From Actinomycetota bacterium (GTDB taxonomy: Bacteria > Actinomycetota > Actinomycetes > Actinomycetales > Angustibacteraceae), in assembly GCA_014377795.1 (NCBI GenBank), contig JACMOY010000062.1, positions 1 to 11,011 of the forward strand: a DNA stretch of 11,011 nucleotides, given 5' to 3'. The position numbers were made by a program, and so were the translations under genes. Positions 1 to 6,698 of the stretch are shown here, piece after piece (the stretch's first letter is position 1; each line of letters opens with the position of its first letter). The notes under the pieces are model-generated. The model was given only the letters and a program-made list of their open reading frames with translations, was not told where the DNA came from and did not search any database.

Positions 1-456
1 GTCCTCGGCCTTCCGGTGCACGCGATCGCCGTGCACGCCGCCGTCGTCCTGGTCCCGCTGATGGCGGTGCTGACCGTCCTGGTCGCGGTGCTACGGCGGT
101 GGCGGGTGGGGGGCGCGTGGCCGGTGGTGGCCGGCAACGTCGTCGTCCTCGGGTCCGTGGTCGTGGCCCAGCAGAGCGGCCAGGCGCTGCAGAACCGGCT
201 ACCCGCGACCGAGCTGATCAACCAGCACGCCGAGCTCGGCGGTTCGATGACGGTGTTCATGATCGGGTTGCTGGTGGCCTCGGTGCTGGTGGCGCTGGTG
301 CGTCGCCGCTCCGGTGGGCTGGTCGCGGGAGTGGGGGTCCTGGCCGTGGTCGCGGCAATCGCGGCCACCGCGTGGGTCGTGGTGGTCGGGCACTCGGGTG
401 CGAACGCGGTCTGGAAGGACGTCATCGCGAGCACGACGCAGCGCGGCGGCGACTGA
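1..456 (+). CDS. DUF2231-like integral membrane protein (5' end outside window)
   Basis: The reading frame is open from the first base (V-L-G-L-P-V-H-A), so the true start lies upstream; the internal GTG at 16 is unlikely to be it. About 151 residues are visible. They form four hydrophobic segments: roughly the first 28 residues, VVAGNVVVLGSVVVA, FMIGLLVASVLVALV and VGVLAVVAAIAATAWVVVV. Between segments two and three is a QQSGQALQNRLP...INQHAELG stretch, and the last segment is followed by VGHSGANAVW. The N-terminal LGLPVHAIAVH, the small-residue/G-rich loop before a conserved His, and the late GHSGA are the pattern I associate with DUF2231 predicted membrane proteins. Their function is unknown; some family members occur with haem or electron-transfer proteins. 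It converges on rsgA, with only 6 nt between the stop codons. I am fairly sure of the membrane protein and less sure of the exact family. Confidence 0.75.
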   Translation, partial: VLGLPVHAIAVHAAVVLVPLMAVLTVLVAVLRRWRVGGAWPVVAGNVVVLGSVVVAQQSGQALQNRLPATELINQHAELGGSMTVFMIGLLVASVLVALVRRRSGGLVAGVGVLAVVAAIAATAWVVVVGHSGANAVWKDVIASTTQRGGD

Positions 457-469
457 CCGCCGTCAGTCG
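450..469. terminator. Short inverted repeat spanning both stop codons
   Basis: CGACTGAC (450-457), a 4-nt CGCC spacer, then GTCAGTCG (462-469) form a perfect 8-bp stem. The stem contains the TGA of the upstream plus-strand gene (454-456) and the stop codon of rsgA on the minus strand (463-465). No T-tract follows on either strand. It may be a weak bidirectional terminator at the convergent junction; the hairpin is seen, the function inferred. Confidence 0.45.
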
Positions 470-1494
470 TGGTCGGGTGAGCCGCTGCGTGCCCGCAGCA
501 CCCGCCGCAGCGAGTCCAGCCGTGACCGGCCGGGGCTGCCGGCGTGGCCGTCGGCGACCCAGGCGTCCAGCGCGCACTCGGCCTCGTCGTGGGTGCACCC
601 GCGGGGGCAGGCCGCCGTGCCCGGCTCGAGGTCGGGGAACGCGTTGATGATCCGCGCGAAGTCGATGTGCGCCAACCCGAACGAGCGGATGCCCGGGGTG
701 TCGATCACCCAGCCGGCGCGCCCGGGCAGCCGCAGCGCCACCGCGGACGTCGAGGTGTGCCGGCCGCGTCCGGTGACGTCGTTCACGACCCCGGTCGACC
801 GGTCGGTGCCGGGCACCAGGGCGTTGACGAGCGTGGACTTGCCCACCCCGCTGTGCCCGACCAGCACGGTGCGGCGGCCGTCGAGGCGCTCGCGGACGGC
901 GTCCAGGCCGACGATCTCGCCGTCCGGCTCGACGTGTGTCACGACCCAGGGGACGTCGAGGGGGGCGTAGGCGGCCACGAACGGCGCGGCGTCGGCCAGG
1001 TCGGCCTTGGTCAGCACGAGCAGCGGCACCATGCCCGCGTCGTACGCCGCCACCAGGCAGCGGTCGACCATCCGCGGCCGGGGCTCGGGCTCGGCCAGCG
1101 CCGTGACGACCGCCAGCTGGTCGGCGTTGGTCACCACGACGCGCTCGAAGGGGTCGGTGTCGTCAGCGGTGCGGCGCAGCACCGACCGGCGCGGGTGGAC
1201 GCGGACGATCCGCGCCAGGGTGTCGGCGCCACCGCTGGTCTCCCCGACGACGTCGACCTCGTCGCCGATGACGATCCCCTTGCGCCCCAGCTCGCGCGCT
1301 CGCATCGCCGTGACCGTGCGCTCGGCGCCCCCCGTGCCCACCAGGGTGGTGTAGCGGCCGCGGTCGACGCCCACCACGAATCCCTCCTCGGCGTCCTCGT
1401 GCTTAGGGCGGTCCTTGGTGCGAGGCCGTGATCCGCGCCGGCCTGGACGCACGCGGACGTCGCTCTCGTCGTACTCGCGCGGCTTGGGCGTCAT
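463..1494 (-). CDS. rsgA: Ribosome small-subunit-dependent GTPase RsgA
   Basis: RsgA (YjeQ) is a circularly permuted GTPase that binds the 30S subunit late in assembly and checks decoding-centre maturation. The 343-residue product has the diagnostic order: a basic N-terminal tail and OB-fold (about 36-105), then G4 TKAD at 162-165, G1 GHSGVGKS at 213-220, a switch-I RHTST at 245-249 and G3 DTPG at 265-268. A C-terminal zinc knuckle follows with C296, C300, H302 and C307. The knuckle spacing (C-x3-C-x-H-x4-C) is tighter than the longer form in E. coli. The ATG start overlaps the aroA stop by 4 nt (ATGA), so translation is probably coupled. The gene is the last in the doxX-aroA-rsgA operon; aroA next to rsgA is a familiar actinobacterial arrangement. 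Confidence 0.96.
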   Translation of the reverse strand: MTPKPREYDESDVRVRPGRRGSRPRTKDRPKHEDAEEGFVVGVDRGRYTTLVGTGGAERTVTAMRARELGRKGIVIGDEVDVVGETSGGADTLARIVRVHPRRSVLRRTADDTDPFERVVVTNADQLAVVTALAEPEPRPRMVDRCLVAAYDAGMVPLLVLTKADLADAAPFVAAYAPLDVPWVVTHVEPDGEIVGLDAVRERLDGRRTVLVGHSGVGKSTLVNALVPGTDRSTGVVNDVTGRGRHTSTSAVALRLPGRAGWVIDTPGIRSFGLAHIDFARIINAFPDLEPGTAACPRGCTHDEAECALDAWVADGHAGSPGRSRLDSLRRVLRARSGSPDHD

Positions 1495-2768
1495 CGTGGC
1501 GCGACCAGCGCCGACCAGCGAGAAGTGAACTGCGGCAACGTCTTCGCCGTCGTATCGACGTCCTGGATGACGATGCCGTCGTCCGCAAGTCCCAACACCG
1601 CGGCCGCCATGGCCATCCGGTGGTCGTGGTACGTGCGCACCAGGCCGCCGTGCAGCGGGCGGGGCCGGATCCGCAGCCCGTCGTCGGTCTCGGTGACGTC
1701 GCCGCCCAGTGCTGTGATCTCGGTGGCCAGGGCCGCCAGGCGGTCGGTCTCGTGACCGCGCAGGTGCGCGATGCCCCGCAGCCAGGACGTCGAGTGGGCG
1801 AGCGCCGCGACGGCTGCCACCACGGGGGTGAGCTCGCCGACGTCGTGCAGGTCGACGTCGATGCCCTCGATGTCACCGGTGCCGGCGACGGTCAGGCCCT
1901 CGCGGTCGAGCGTGACGTCGGCGCCCATCGCGTCCAGGATGTCGCGGATCCCGTCGCCGGCCTGGGTCGTGCGCGAGGGCCAGCCGGCGACCGTGACCCG
2001 TCCGCCGGTCACCAGCGCGGCGGCCAGGAAGGGTGCGGCGTTCGAGAGGTCGGGTTCGACCTCGACGTCCAGCGCCGCGACCGGGCCCGGCTCGACCCGC
2101 CACGTGTTCGGTTCGAGGTCGTCGACGACGACACCGCAGTCGCGCAGCACCTCGATGGTCATCGCGATGTGCGGCTCGGAGGGCACCGGCTTGCCGACGT
2201 GGCGCACCGTCACGCCCTCGTCGTACCGAGCGCCGGCGAGCAGCAGGCCCGACACGAACTGGCTGGACGCCGACGCGTCGAGCGTCACCGCCCCGCCGGG
2301 CACGTGCCGGCGACCGATCACGGTGAAGGGCAGCGTTCCCCGACCGCCGTCGTCCACCTGGACTCCGAGGGTGCGCAGCGCCGCCAGCACCGGGCCCATC
2401 GGGCGCAGGCGCGCGCCCTCGTCGCCGTCGAACGCGACATCGCCGTCGGCCAGCGCGGCGACACCGGGGACGAAGCGCATCACGGTGCCGGCGAGACCGC
2501 AGCCGACCCGGGCGCCGCCACGCAGCGGGTGCGGGGTGACCACCCAGTCCCCGCCGTCGTCATCAACCTGGACGCCCAGCGCTCGCAGCGCGGCGGCCAT
2601 CAGCAGCGTGTCGCGCGAGCGCAGTGGTGAGCGCAACCGGCTGGTGCCCTCGGCGATCGCCGAGAGCACCAGGAACCGGTTGGTGAGCGACTTGCTGCCG
2701 GGCAGGCTCACGGCGGACTCGACCGGCCCGCTGGCCCGGGGGGCCGGCCAGTCGACGGGTTCGGTCAC
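1491..2768 (-). CDS. aroA: 3-phosphoshikimate 1-carboxyvinyltransferase (EPSP synthase)
   Basis: This enzyme condenses shikimate-3-phosphate with phosphoenolpyruvate to EPSP, the sixth step of the cytosolic shikimate pathway. At 425 residues it is close to the usual ~427. Key motifs are intact: [11 protein letters not shown] at 21-31 (K26 and following contact substrate), the PEP-site loop GLAGTVMRF at 91-99, SASSQF at 166-171, DLSNAAPF at 240-247, E312 in the GELTP stretch at the position of the catalytic acidic residue, HETDR at 339-343, DHRMAM at 382-387 and AKT at 408-410. The AGT-x-MRF loop has the ordinary glycine of glyphosate-sensitive enzymes. The start is a GTG placed 1 nt after the doxX stop; no clear Shine-Dalgarno precedes it, so translation coupled to doxX is likely. 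It overlaps rsgA downstream by 4 nt. Confidence 0.97.
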   Translation of the reverse strand: MTEPVDWPAPRASGPVESAVSLPGSKSLTNRFLVLSAIAEGTSRLRSPLRSRDTLLMAAALRALGVQVDDDGGDWVVTPHPLRGGARVGCGLAGTVMRFVPGVAALADGDVAFDGDEGARLRPMGPVLAALRTLGVQVDDGGRGTLPFTVIGRRHVPGGAVTLDASASSQFVSGLLLAGARYDEGVTVRHVGKPVPSEPHIAMTIEVLRDCGVVVDDLEPNTWRVEPGPVAALDVEVEPDLSNAAPFLAAALVTGGRVTVAGWPSRTTQAGDGIRDILDAMGADVTLDREGLTVAGTGDIEGIDVDLHDVGELTPVVAAVAALAHSTSWLRGIAHLRGHETDRLAALATEITALGGDVTETDDGLRIRPRPLHGGLVRTYHDHRMAMAAAVLGLADDGIVIQDVDTTAKTLPQFTSRWSALVAPR

Positions 2769-2769
2769 C

Positions 2770-3318
2770 TCAGTCGAACGGCAGCGCGCTGGCCACCTGG
2801 CGGACGGCGAGCTTGGCCTCGCGCTTGGCGGCCCGCTTGGCGTGCTTGGCCTCCTTGCTGGCCAGGTGGGCGGTGCGGTGCAGGTCGCGGTTGGCGCGAC
2901 GGGCCCGCCAGGTCAAGCCGGGACGACCGTCGGTGTCGACGACGGCCAGCAGCACACCACCGAGCAGACCCAGGTTCTTCATGAAGTGCAGCTGCTGCTG
3001 CTTGCGCGCCGTCGGGTCCTTGACCTCCCAGAACCGATGTCCGGCAAGGGTCGTCGGCACGACAGTCGCGGCGAGCACCAGAGCGGACAGTCGTGGCAGC
3101 TTGCCGAGCGCCAGCAGCGTGCCGGCGCCCGCCATGGCGGCGCCGTTGATACGCACCAGCAGCTCGGGGTCGTCGGGCAGGCCCAGCTGCGGGGGGATCT
3201 TGGCGATGACGGGTGCTGCCATCTTGGCCCGCGGGGCCGGGTGGCGGTAGGAGTCCAGGCCGCCGGTGACGAAGGTCGCGGCGAGCAGTGGACGGGCGAT
3301 GCGGCGTACGGCGGACAT
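2770..3318 (-). CDS. DoxX family membrane protein
   Basis: The 182-residue protein fits the DoxX family of small inner-membrane proteins, whose members are variously linked to quinone or thiosulfate redox chemistry and to membrane complexes with oxidative-stress partners. Its opening [20 protein letters not shown] is typical of the family. Further hydrophobic segments are [33 protein letters not shown] and [16 protein letters not shown], making about four membrane spans. The C-terminal ~35 residues are a cytosolic Lys/Ala/Arg-rich tail. The ATG at 3318 has a strong GGGAGG Shine-Dalgarno 4 nt upstream. It is the first gene of the minus-strand operon with aroA and rsgA and is divergent from the SRAP gene. 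A link to the nearby redox-sensing sigR-rsrA is possible but only inferred. Confidence 0.88.
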   Translation of the reverse strand: MSAVRRIARPLLAATFVTGGLDSYRHPAPRAKMAAPVIAKIPPQLGLPDDPELLVRINGAAMAGAGTLLALGKLPRLSALVLAATVVPTTLAGHRFWEVKDPTARKQQQLHFMKNLGLLGGVLLAVVDTDGRPGLTWRARRANRDLHRTAHLASKEAKHAKRAAKREAKLAVRQVASALPFD

Positions 3319-3345
3319 GGGACCTCCCGATCGGCGGACCTGCCC

Positions 3346-3351
3346 ATCCTG
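3346..3351 (-). promoter_or_regulatory. Possible -10 element of the doxX-aroA-rsgA operon
   Basis: On the minus strand CAGGAT lies about 28 nt upstream of the doxX start and ahead of its Shine-Dalgarno, a plausible place for a -10 hexamer. No convincing -35 is visible, so this is a weak call. Confidence 0.25.
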
Positions 3352-3389
3352 CCCACTCGCCCACCGCGGCGCGAACCGGGGCCGACTGG

Positions 3390-3395
3390 CAGGGT
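3390..3395 (+). promoter_or_regulatory. Possible -10 element giving a leaderless SRAP mRNA
   Basis: CAGGGT ends 6 nt before the ATG at 3402, so transcription would begin at or next to the A of the start codon. No Shine-Dalgarno with normal geometry precedes the gene, which supports leaderless translation, common in actinobacteria. No -35 match is seen. Confidence 0.35.
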
Positions 3396-3401
3396 GGGGG
3401 C

Positions 3402-4196
3402 ATGTGCGGCAGGTACGCGGCGAGCGCCTCGCCCGAGGAGCTGGTCGAGGAGCTCGACGTCGAGTCCGACCAGACCGGTGGGCTGATGACGGCGAACCTC
3501 AACCTGGCTCCGACGCAGGCCGCGCCGGTGGTCCTCGAGCGCGCGCCCCGCGATCAGCCGGACGCCGAGCCGGTGCGCCAGCTGAGGTTGCTGACCTGGG
3601 GACTGGTGCCGTCGTGGGCCAAGGACCCCAAGATCGGCAGTCGGATGATCAACGCGCGGGCCGACACGCTGCTCGACAAACCCGCCTACCGACGCGCGGC
3701 GCTCACTCGCCGCTGCCTGGTGCCGGCCGACGGCTGGTACGAGTGGCAGGCCAGTCCGACGGCGGTGGACGCCAAGGGCAAGCCCCGCAAGCAGCCGTTC
3801 TTCGTCCACCTCGGAGCGGGCGGGGGTCTGGTCCTCGCCGGCGTCTACGAGTTCTGGCGTGACCCCACGCTGTCGGACGACGACGCGCTGGCTTGGCGGA
3901 CGACGTACGCCATCGTCACGACCGCCGCCGAGCCTGGGCTGGACCGGATCCACGACCGCATGCCCGTCGTGCTGACCCCGGATCGCTGGGGGCCATGGCT
4001 TGACCCGCGCCTGGACGACCCCGACCGGGTGCGGGCGCTGCTGGCCCCGCCGGCGCCGGGCAGGTTCGCCGCGTACCCGGTGTCGCGACGCGTCGGCAAC
4101 GTCGCGAGCGTGGACGCCGGGCTGCTCCACCCGGCCCCGGTGGACGAGCTGGTCGGCGTCGTCGACCCGATGACCGGTGAGGTCCTCGGCGGTTGA
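3402..4196 (+). CDS. SRAP (SOS response-associated peptidase / YedK-HMCES) protein
   Basis: SRAP proteins shield abasic sites in single-stranded DNA by forming a thiazolidine crosslink through their second residue. The start is fixed by the family's invariant MCGRY: cleavage of the initiator Met exposes Cys2 as nucleophile, so the in-frame ATG far upstream (3288) is rejected. The 264-residue protein carries NLAPTQ at 34-39, [11 protein letters not shown] at 66-76, INARADT with N84, [11 protein letters not shown] with E114, and IHDRMP with H184. These match the Cys2/Asn/Glu/His active site of E. coli YedK. The N-terminal half has a normal length; the segment [12 protein letters not shown] replaces the usual V-N-N-V region near the C-terminus. 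It is divergent from doxX and lies 206 nt before sigR. The mycobacterial homologue also sits between sigH and aroA. Confidence 0.95.
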   Translation: MCGRYAASASPEELVEELDVESDQTGGLMTANLNLAPTQAAPVVLERAPRDQPDAEPVRQLRLLTWGLVPSWAKDPKIGSRMINARADTLLDKPAYRRAALTRRCLVPADGWYEWQASPTAVDAKGKPRKQPFFVHLGAGGGLVLAGVYEFWRDPTLSDDDALAWRTTYAIVTTAAEPGLDRIHDRMPVVLTPDRWGPWLDPRLDDPDRVRALLAPPAPGRFAAYPVSRRVGNVASVDAGLLHPAPVDELVGVVDPMTGEVLGG

Positions 4197-4237
4197 GAAG
4201 CGATGCTCTTGCTCGGTCGCCCGAGGCGTTCGAGGGC

Positions 4238-4263
4238 GGAATGCCCCTGGTGGGGCGGGCGTT
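4238..4263 (+). promoter_or_regulatory. SigR/SigH-type autoregulatory promoter (GGAAT-N18-GTT)
   Basis: GGAAT at 4238-4242 and GTT at 4261-4263 are separated by exactly 18 nt, an exact match to the consensus recognised by the SigR/SigH sigma group. It lies 42 nt after the SRAP stop and about 140 nt before the proximal sigR ATG. Transcription would begin near 4270. Positive autoregulation of sigR from such a promoter is established in Streptomyces and mycobacteria; its activity here is inferred. Confidence 0.8.
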
Positions 4264-4300
4264 CACGTCAGCGAGAAGCAGTCGACCCAGTCGAGCAGTC

Positions 4301-4315
4301 AGGGAGGCACGCGTG
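4301..4315 (+). promoter_or_regulatory. Strong ribosome binding site with an in-frame GTG upstream of sigR
   Basis: AGGGAGG (4301-4307) is followed after 5 nt by GTG (4313-4315), in frame with sigR. It is the only good Shine-Dalgarno in the sigR leader, and it lies downstream of the predicted start of the SigR-type promoter. Translation from here would add 30 residues, giving a 238-residue isoform beginning [12 protein letters not shown]. Confidence 0.6.
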
Positions 4316-4388
4316 CTGTTGGCACAGCTGGCCATAGCGGTGGACGGACCAGCATTCGGGCGATCGGGTGAGGGCGGCACGTCGGGTC

Positions 4389-4394
4389 TACCCT
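4389..4394 (+). promoter_or_regulatory. Possible proximal -10 element for the short, leaderless sigR mRNA
   Basis: TACCCT fits the actinobacterial TAnnnT -10 pattern and lies 8 nt before the ATG at 4403, placing the transcription start on or within about 2 nt of that codon. The ATG has no Shine-Dalgarno, as expected for a leaderless message. No -35 is recognisable. Confidence 0.4.
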
Positions 4395-4402
4395 TGGCGA
4401 CG

Positions 4403-5029
4403 ATGACCGACGAGACGAGCAGGGCACCCGAGACCGAGACGGCCGCGGCACGCGGCGAGCGGTTCGAGCGCGATGCCCTTCAGTACATCGACCAGCTCTA
4501 CTCGGCGGCGCTGCGGATGACGCGCAACCCCGCCGACGCCGAGGACCTCGTGCAGGAGACGTTCGCGAAGGCGTTCGCCGCGTTCCACCAGTACCGGCCG
4601 GGCACGAACCTCAAGGCGTGGCTCTACCGGATCCTGACGAACACGTACATCAACACCTATCGCAAGAAGCAGCGTGAGCCGCTGCAGTCCGACAGCGAGA
4701 ACATCGAGGACTACCAGCTCGCCCGCGCCGAGTCGCACACCTCGACCGGGCTGCGCTCGGCCGAGACCGAGGCACTCGACCACCTTCCCGACAGCGACGT
4801 GAAACAAGCCCTGCAGTCGATCCCCGAGGACTTCCGGATGGCGGTCTACTACGCGGACGTCGAGGGGTTCGCGTACAAGGAGATCGCCGAGATCATGGGG
4901 ACGCCCATCGGCACCGTGATGTCGCGCCTGCACCGGGGACGACGGCAGCTGCGCGCGCTGCTGCAGGACTACGCGGCCGACCGCAACCTGGCCCCCGTGG
5001 GCACGACCACGCCGGACGCTGCGTCATGA
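4403..5029 (+). CDS. sigR: ECF RNA polymerase sigma factor, SigR/SigH type
   Basis: Group-12-like ECF sigma factor that directs the response to disulfide stress (thioredoxin and mycothiol systems, proteases) and is held inactive by RsrA. From the ATG at 4403 the protein has 208 residues, close to the 216 of M. tuberculosis SigH. Region 2 spans about 25-90, with [14 protein letters not shown] at 45-58 and [21 protein letters not shown] at about 69-89 (core and -10 contacts). Region 4 spans about 132-185, with [21 protein letters not shown] as the helix-turn-helix. The open frame continues upstream to the SRAP stop: a GTG at 4313 with an excellent Shine-Dalgarno would make a 238-residue form, and a TTG at 4193 an even longer one. 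The choice of start is therefore uncertain. It overlaps rsrA by 4 nt (ATGA). The symbol sigH would be equally valid. Confidence 0.95.
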   Translation: MTDETSRAPETETAAARGERFERDALQYIDQLYSAALRMTRNPADAEDLVQETFAKAFAAFHQYRPGTNLKAWLYRILTNTYINTYRKKQREPLQSDSENIEDYQLARAESHTSTGLRSAETEALDHLPDSDVKQALQSIPEDFRMAVYYADVEGFAYKEIAEIMGTPIGTVMSRLHRGRRQLRALLQDYAADRNLAPVGTTTPDAAS

Positions 5030-5289
5030 GCTGCGGTAACCACCACGACGCCAGCTGCCGCGACGTCCTGGACCGGGTGTACGAGTACCTCGACAACGAG
5101 CTGGGCGAGCCGGACTACGCGAAGATCAAGCAGCACCTGGTCGAGTGCGGGCCGTGCTTGCGCCAGTTCGACCTCGACGAGGCGGTCAAGGCGCTGGTAC
5201 GACGCAGCTGCAGCGAGGCCGCTCCCGATCAGCTGCGGCTGAAGATCCTCGGCAGGATCACCGAGGTGCGGACCCAGTTCGAGGCCTGA
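5026..5289 (+). CDS. rsrA: Zinc-containing redox-sensing anti-sigma factor RsrA (ZAS family)
   Basis: RsrA binds SigR when reduced; disulfide formation expels zinc and frees the sigma factor. The 87-residue product has the ZAS signature H37-x3-C41-x2-C44 (HLVECGPC), plus C11 in the N-terminal helix, in the same positions as in the well-studied S. coelicolor RsrA. This predicts zinc ligation by C11/H37/C41/C44 and an oxidation-triggered C11-C44 type disulfide. Extra cysteines are C3 and C62. The rest is the short helical, acidic sigma-binding domain ([15 protein letters not shown]). Its ATG overlaps the sigR stop in ATGA, so the two are made in coupled amounts. The gene ends 9 nt before a strong hairpin. 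Confidence 0.96.
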   Translation: MSCGNHHDASCRDVLDRVYEYLDNELGEPDYAKIKQHLVECGPCLRQFDLDEAVKALVRRSCSEAAPDQLRLKILGRITEVRTQFEA

Positions 5290-5298
5290 CCCCTCACT

Positions 5299-5340
5299 GA
5301 CGATGATGGCCCCGACCGTGAGGTCGGGGCCATCATCGTC
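5299..5340. terminator. 19-bp perfect hairpin, bidirectional terminator of rsrA and bL37
   Basis: GACGATGATGGCCCCGACC (5299-5317) is perfectly complementary to 5322-5340, with a GTGA loop, which in RNA is a stable GNRA tetraloop. It sits between the convergent rsrA (stop 5289) and bL37 (stop 5352). There is no T-tract on either side, as is common for high-GC actinobacterial terminators. Confidence 0.85.
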
Positions 5341-5351
5341 TGACGTGATGC

Positions 5352-5426
5352 TCAGGCGTTGGGCTTCTTGCCGTGGTTGGCGGCGTTGCCCTTGCGGCTG
5401 CGACGCTTGCGGGCGCGCTTGCTCAT
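5352..5426 (-). CDS. Ribosomal protein bL37 (actinobacterial 24-residue protein)
   Basis: The 24-codon ORF encodes an extremely basic peptide that begins MSKRARKRRSRK and ends NHGKKPNA. Length, composition and the C-terminal N-H-G-K-(K/R)-P-N signature match bL37, a small 50S protein recognised in mycobacterial ribosome structures and conserved in actinobacteria. A GAGGAG Shine-Dalgarno lies 7 nt before the ATG. A location beside the SigH/SigR-RsrA genes is also what I recall for mycobacteria. Genes this short are often missed by automatic annotation. Confidence 0.9.
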   Translation of the reverse strand: MSKRARKRRSRKGNAANHGKKPNA

Positions 5427-5539
5427 CGCTCGCTCCTCGTGGTGGTTGGTGCCCGGCACCGACAGGTGCAGGCGGTCATGGTCCGCGGCAAGTGTCCCAC
5501 AGGGCGGGCGCTTCGCGTGCCGGTCGATGGGTGAGCCGC

Positions 5540-6208
5540 TCAGCCGGCCAGCTGGCGGTTCAGGGCCGAGAGCACCGCCCGGGCGACGGCGTCCGTGGGA
5601 TCGGCCCGGACGACGGCGCTGCCGGTGAGCAGCTGCTGGCCCATGCGCGGCACCGACAGCGACAGGACGACCAGCGCCACCTGCAGGGCTCCAGCGTCGG
5701 TGACCTGGGCGGCCTCGATCTCGCACCGCATGCCGAGCAGCTCGCGCAGCGCCTCCAGCGTGGCGCGCGCCACCAAGCGGGGACGCTGGCTGAGTGCGGT
5801 CGACCCGCTAGCCGAGCCCTCGTGCAGGTCCGGTCCCACCCGCAGGCTGACCGTCGCGGCCGCCTCCTGGTCCGAGGACGTCAGCATGCTGACGGCGGCG
5901 ACCACCGGACGGCGCGAGGCCGCGGTCGCGTCCGCCGGCACGACGCCGACCTCGTCGAGGTCGATGACCTCGGGGACGGTGCCGATCTGCACCACGCTGA
6001 TGATCCGGTGGTCGATCTCCCGGTCGAAGCTGGCCATCGCCAGCGACTGCACGTCGCGGACGATCTGCTTGGCCGCCTTGCCCGGTGCCGCGAGCACGTG
6101 CACCTCGGTGGGGACCGACTCGCTGGTCGTGACGATGCTGACGGCCTGGACGCCGGGCAGCGCGCACAGCGCGTCCTCGAGCTCGGGCAGTAGGCGCAGA
6201 GCGGCCAT
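5540..6208 (-). CDS. Conserved actinobacterial protein of unknown function, two alpha/beta domains
   Basis: I do not recognise a named family. The start is the ATG at 6208 with AGGAGA as Shine-Dalgarno, giving 222 residues; the longer open frame upstream lies in non-coding DNA. Residues 1-75 form an ACT-like alpha/beta unit: LPELEDALCALPGVQAVSIV, then TEVHVLA, then GKAAKQIVRDVQSLA, then DREIDHRIISVVQIG. Residues 76-97 are a linker. Residues 98-222 predict beta-alpha-beta-beta-alpha: AATVSLRVG...GSASGS, ARATLEALREL, CEIEAAQV, ALQVALVVLSL...LLTGSAVVRADP and AVARAVLSALNRQLA. The last stretch closely resembles the end of the 2-isopropylmalate synthase (LeuA) regulatory domain (A-S-L-x-A-V-x-S-x-x-N-R). 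A ligand-sensing role is therefore conceivable but unproven. There are no membrane segments or catalytic motifs. It is divergent from the HD-GYP gene. Confidence 0.8.
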   Translation of the reverse strand: MAALRLLPELEDALCALPGVQAVSIVTTSESVPTEVHVLAAPGKAAKQIVRDVQSLAMASFDREIDHRIISVVQIGTVPEVIDLDEVGVVPADATAASRRPVVAAVSMLTSSDQEAAATVSLRVGPDLHEGSASGSTALSQRPRLVARATLEALRELLGMRCEIEAAQVTDAGALQVALVVLSLSVPRMGQQLLTGSAVVRADPTDAVARAVLSALNRQLAG

Positions 6209-6237
6209 GCGTTCTCCTGGGATCGGTGGGTGGGTCG

Positions 6238-6243
6238 ACGGTA
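6238..6243 (-). promoter_or_regulatory. Possible -10 element of the 222-residue protein gene
   Basis: On the minus strand TACCGT lies about 30 nt upstream of the ATG at 6208 and just ahead of the AGGAGA ribosome binding site. It fits TAnnnT; no clear -35 is seen. Confidence 0.35.
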
Positions 6244-6412
6244 GCGTCCGCACCCGCTCGGTGAGGACGGTCCCCGGCGGTTGCCCCGCGGGCGCATCGA
6301 GTGACACCCGTTTGGCGCAGCGTGACGGCAGGTGACCGTCGTTATGCCCAGGATCGTCTCGATTCGGCCGACGAAGATCACGAAATCTCATCCAGTCGTG
6401 CTCGGCTGTGGC

Positions 6413-6418
6413 TAATCT
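6413..6418 (+). promoter_or_regulatory. Possible -10 element of the HD-GYP operon
   Basis: TAATCT fits the actinobacterial -10 pattern and lies in the lower-GC part of the divergent intergenic region. A transcript from here would begin near 6425 and carry a leader of about 300 nt containing the whole inverted-repeat structure. The -35 position is poor. Confidence 0.35.
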
Positions 6419-6436
6419 TCCGCACAGCAAGTACCT

Positions 6437-6452
6437 GACCGGCTGTCCGGTC
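6437..6452 (+). other. Small hairpin upstream of the inverted-repeat element
   Basis: GACCGG (6437-6442), loop CTGT, CCGGTC (6447-6452): a perfect 6-bp stem between the proposed promoter and the element. Function unknown. Confidence 0.35.
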
Positions 6453-6455
6453 GTT

Positions 6456-6462
6456 GACAACT
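6456..6462 (+). repeat. Left copy of imperfect 7-bp direct repeat (possible target-site duplication)
   Basis: GACAACT directly abuts the outer end of the left inverted-repeat arm. GACGACT at 6725-6731 directly abuts the outer end of the right arm. They match at 6 of 7 positions, in direct orientation, as expected for an old target-site duplication. Confidence 0.45.
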
Positions 6463-6488
6463 CCAGATCGCGTGACGGGGACCGGCGA
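6463..6488 (+). repeat. Left arm of the 26-bp inverted repeat
   Basis: Begins CCAGATC, then G (mismatched to the partner), then CGTGACGGGGACCGGCGA. It is the reverse complement of 6699-6724 at 25 of 26 positions, and the single mismatch would be a G-U pair in RNA. Confidence 0.9.
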
Positions 6489-6496
6489 GGTTCACA

Positions 6497-6526
6497 GGGA
6501 CGAAGGATCCCCTGTTCCCTCGTCCC
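6497..6526 (+). other. Internal hairpin of the element (first)
   Basis: GGGACGA (6497-6503) and TCGTCCC (6520-6526) form a perfect 7-bp stem with a 16-nt loop. Seen in sequence; function unknown. Confidence 0.4.
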
Positions 6527-6561
6527 CAGCACCACCGTCGTTCCCAGCGGAGCGGAGAGCG

Positions 6562-6583
6562 CATGAGCACTAGCGGGCTCATG
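6562..6583 (+). other. Internal hairpin of the element (second)
   Basis: CATGAGC (6562-6568) and GCTCATG (6577-6583) form a perfect 7-bp stem with an 8-nt loop. The stem contains the ATG at 6563 of a 16-codon ORF, which argues for structure rather than coding. Confidence 0.4.
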
Positions 6584-6609
6584 ACATCCCAAGCGAGGAG
6601 TGATGTTTC

Positions 6610-6681
6610 GTGAGCACGATCGTCTCCGCAGTCGAGAAGTTCCTTGCCCCGCAGGCCGGTTGGACCTGGGGCAAGCCGTGA
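6610..6681 (+). CDS. Possible 23-residue peptide ORF inside the element
   Basis: The GTG at 6610 is preceded by GAGGAG with a 9-nt spacer and opens 23 codons ending at TGA 6679. The product begins MSTIVSAVEKFLAPQ and ends GWTWGKP: an amphipathic helix of about 12 residues, then a Trp-rich tail. No homologue is known to me. The stop lies 17 nt before the right inverted-repeat arm, so a ribosome finishing this ORF would sit close to the proposed stem, as in a leader-peptide arrangement. The ORF also contains the arms of a hairpin (6643-6675), so coding and RNA structure overlap. It could be chance: an alternative ATG at 6603 in another frame gives a less protein-like 31 codons. Confidence 0.3.
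   Translation: MSTIVSAVEKFLAPQAGWTWGKP
6643..6675 (+). other. Internal hairpin of the element (third)
   Basis: CTTGCCCC (6643-6650) pairs perfectly with GGGGCAAG (6668-6675). The stem can continue with AGG/CCT after a 2-nt bulge. It covers the 3' half of the 23-codon ORF. Confidence 0.45.
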
Positions 6682-6698
6682 CAGCAGAGCAGGTCTGA

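Noticed and set aside
544..1431. Long plus-strand open frames opposite rsgA and aroA
   Set aside because: They are antisense shadows of clearly conserved genes, rich in Arg/Gly/Ala/His without domains.
3288..3401. 38-codon N-terminal extension of the SRAP protein from an ATG at 3288
   Set aside because: The family needs Cys at residue 2 after Met removal; MCGRY at 3402 fixes the start, and the extension would overlap the doxX 5' end.
4193..4312. TTG at 4193 as the start of sigR, overlapping the SRAP stop
   Set aside because: It lies upstream of the predicted SigR-type promoter start and has no ribosome binding site; open frames of this length are common by chance in high-GC DNA.
6209..6562. 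Long open frames crossing the divergent intergenic region on both strands
   Set aside because: They are shadows or read-throughs with no ribosome binding site and no protein-like composition; the minus-strand gene start is fixed by AGGAGA before 6208.
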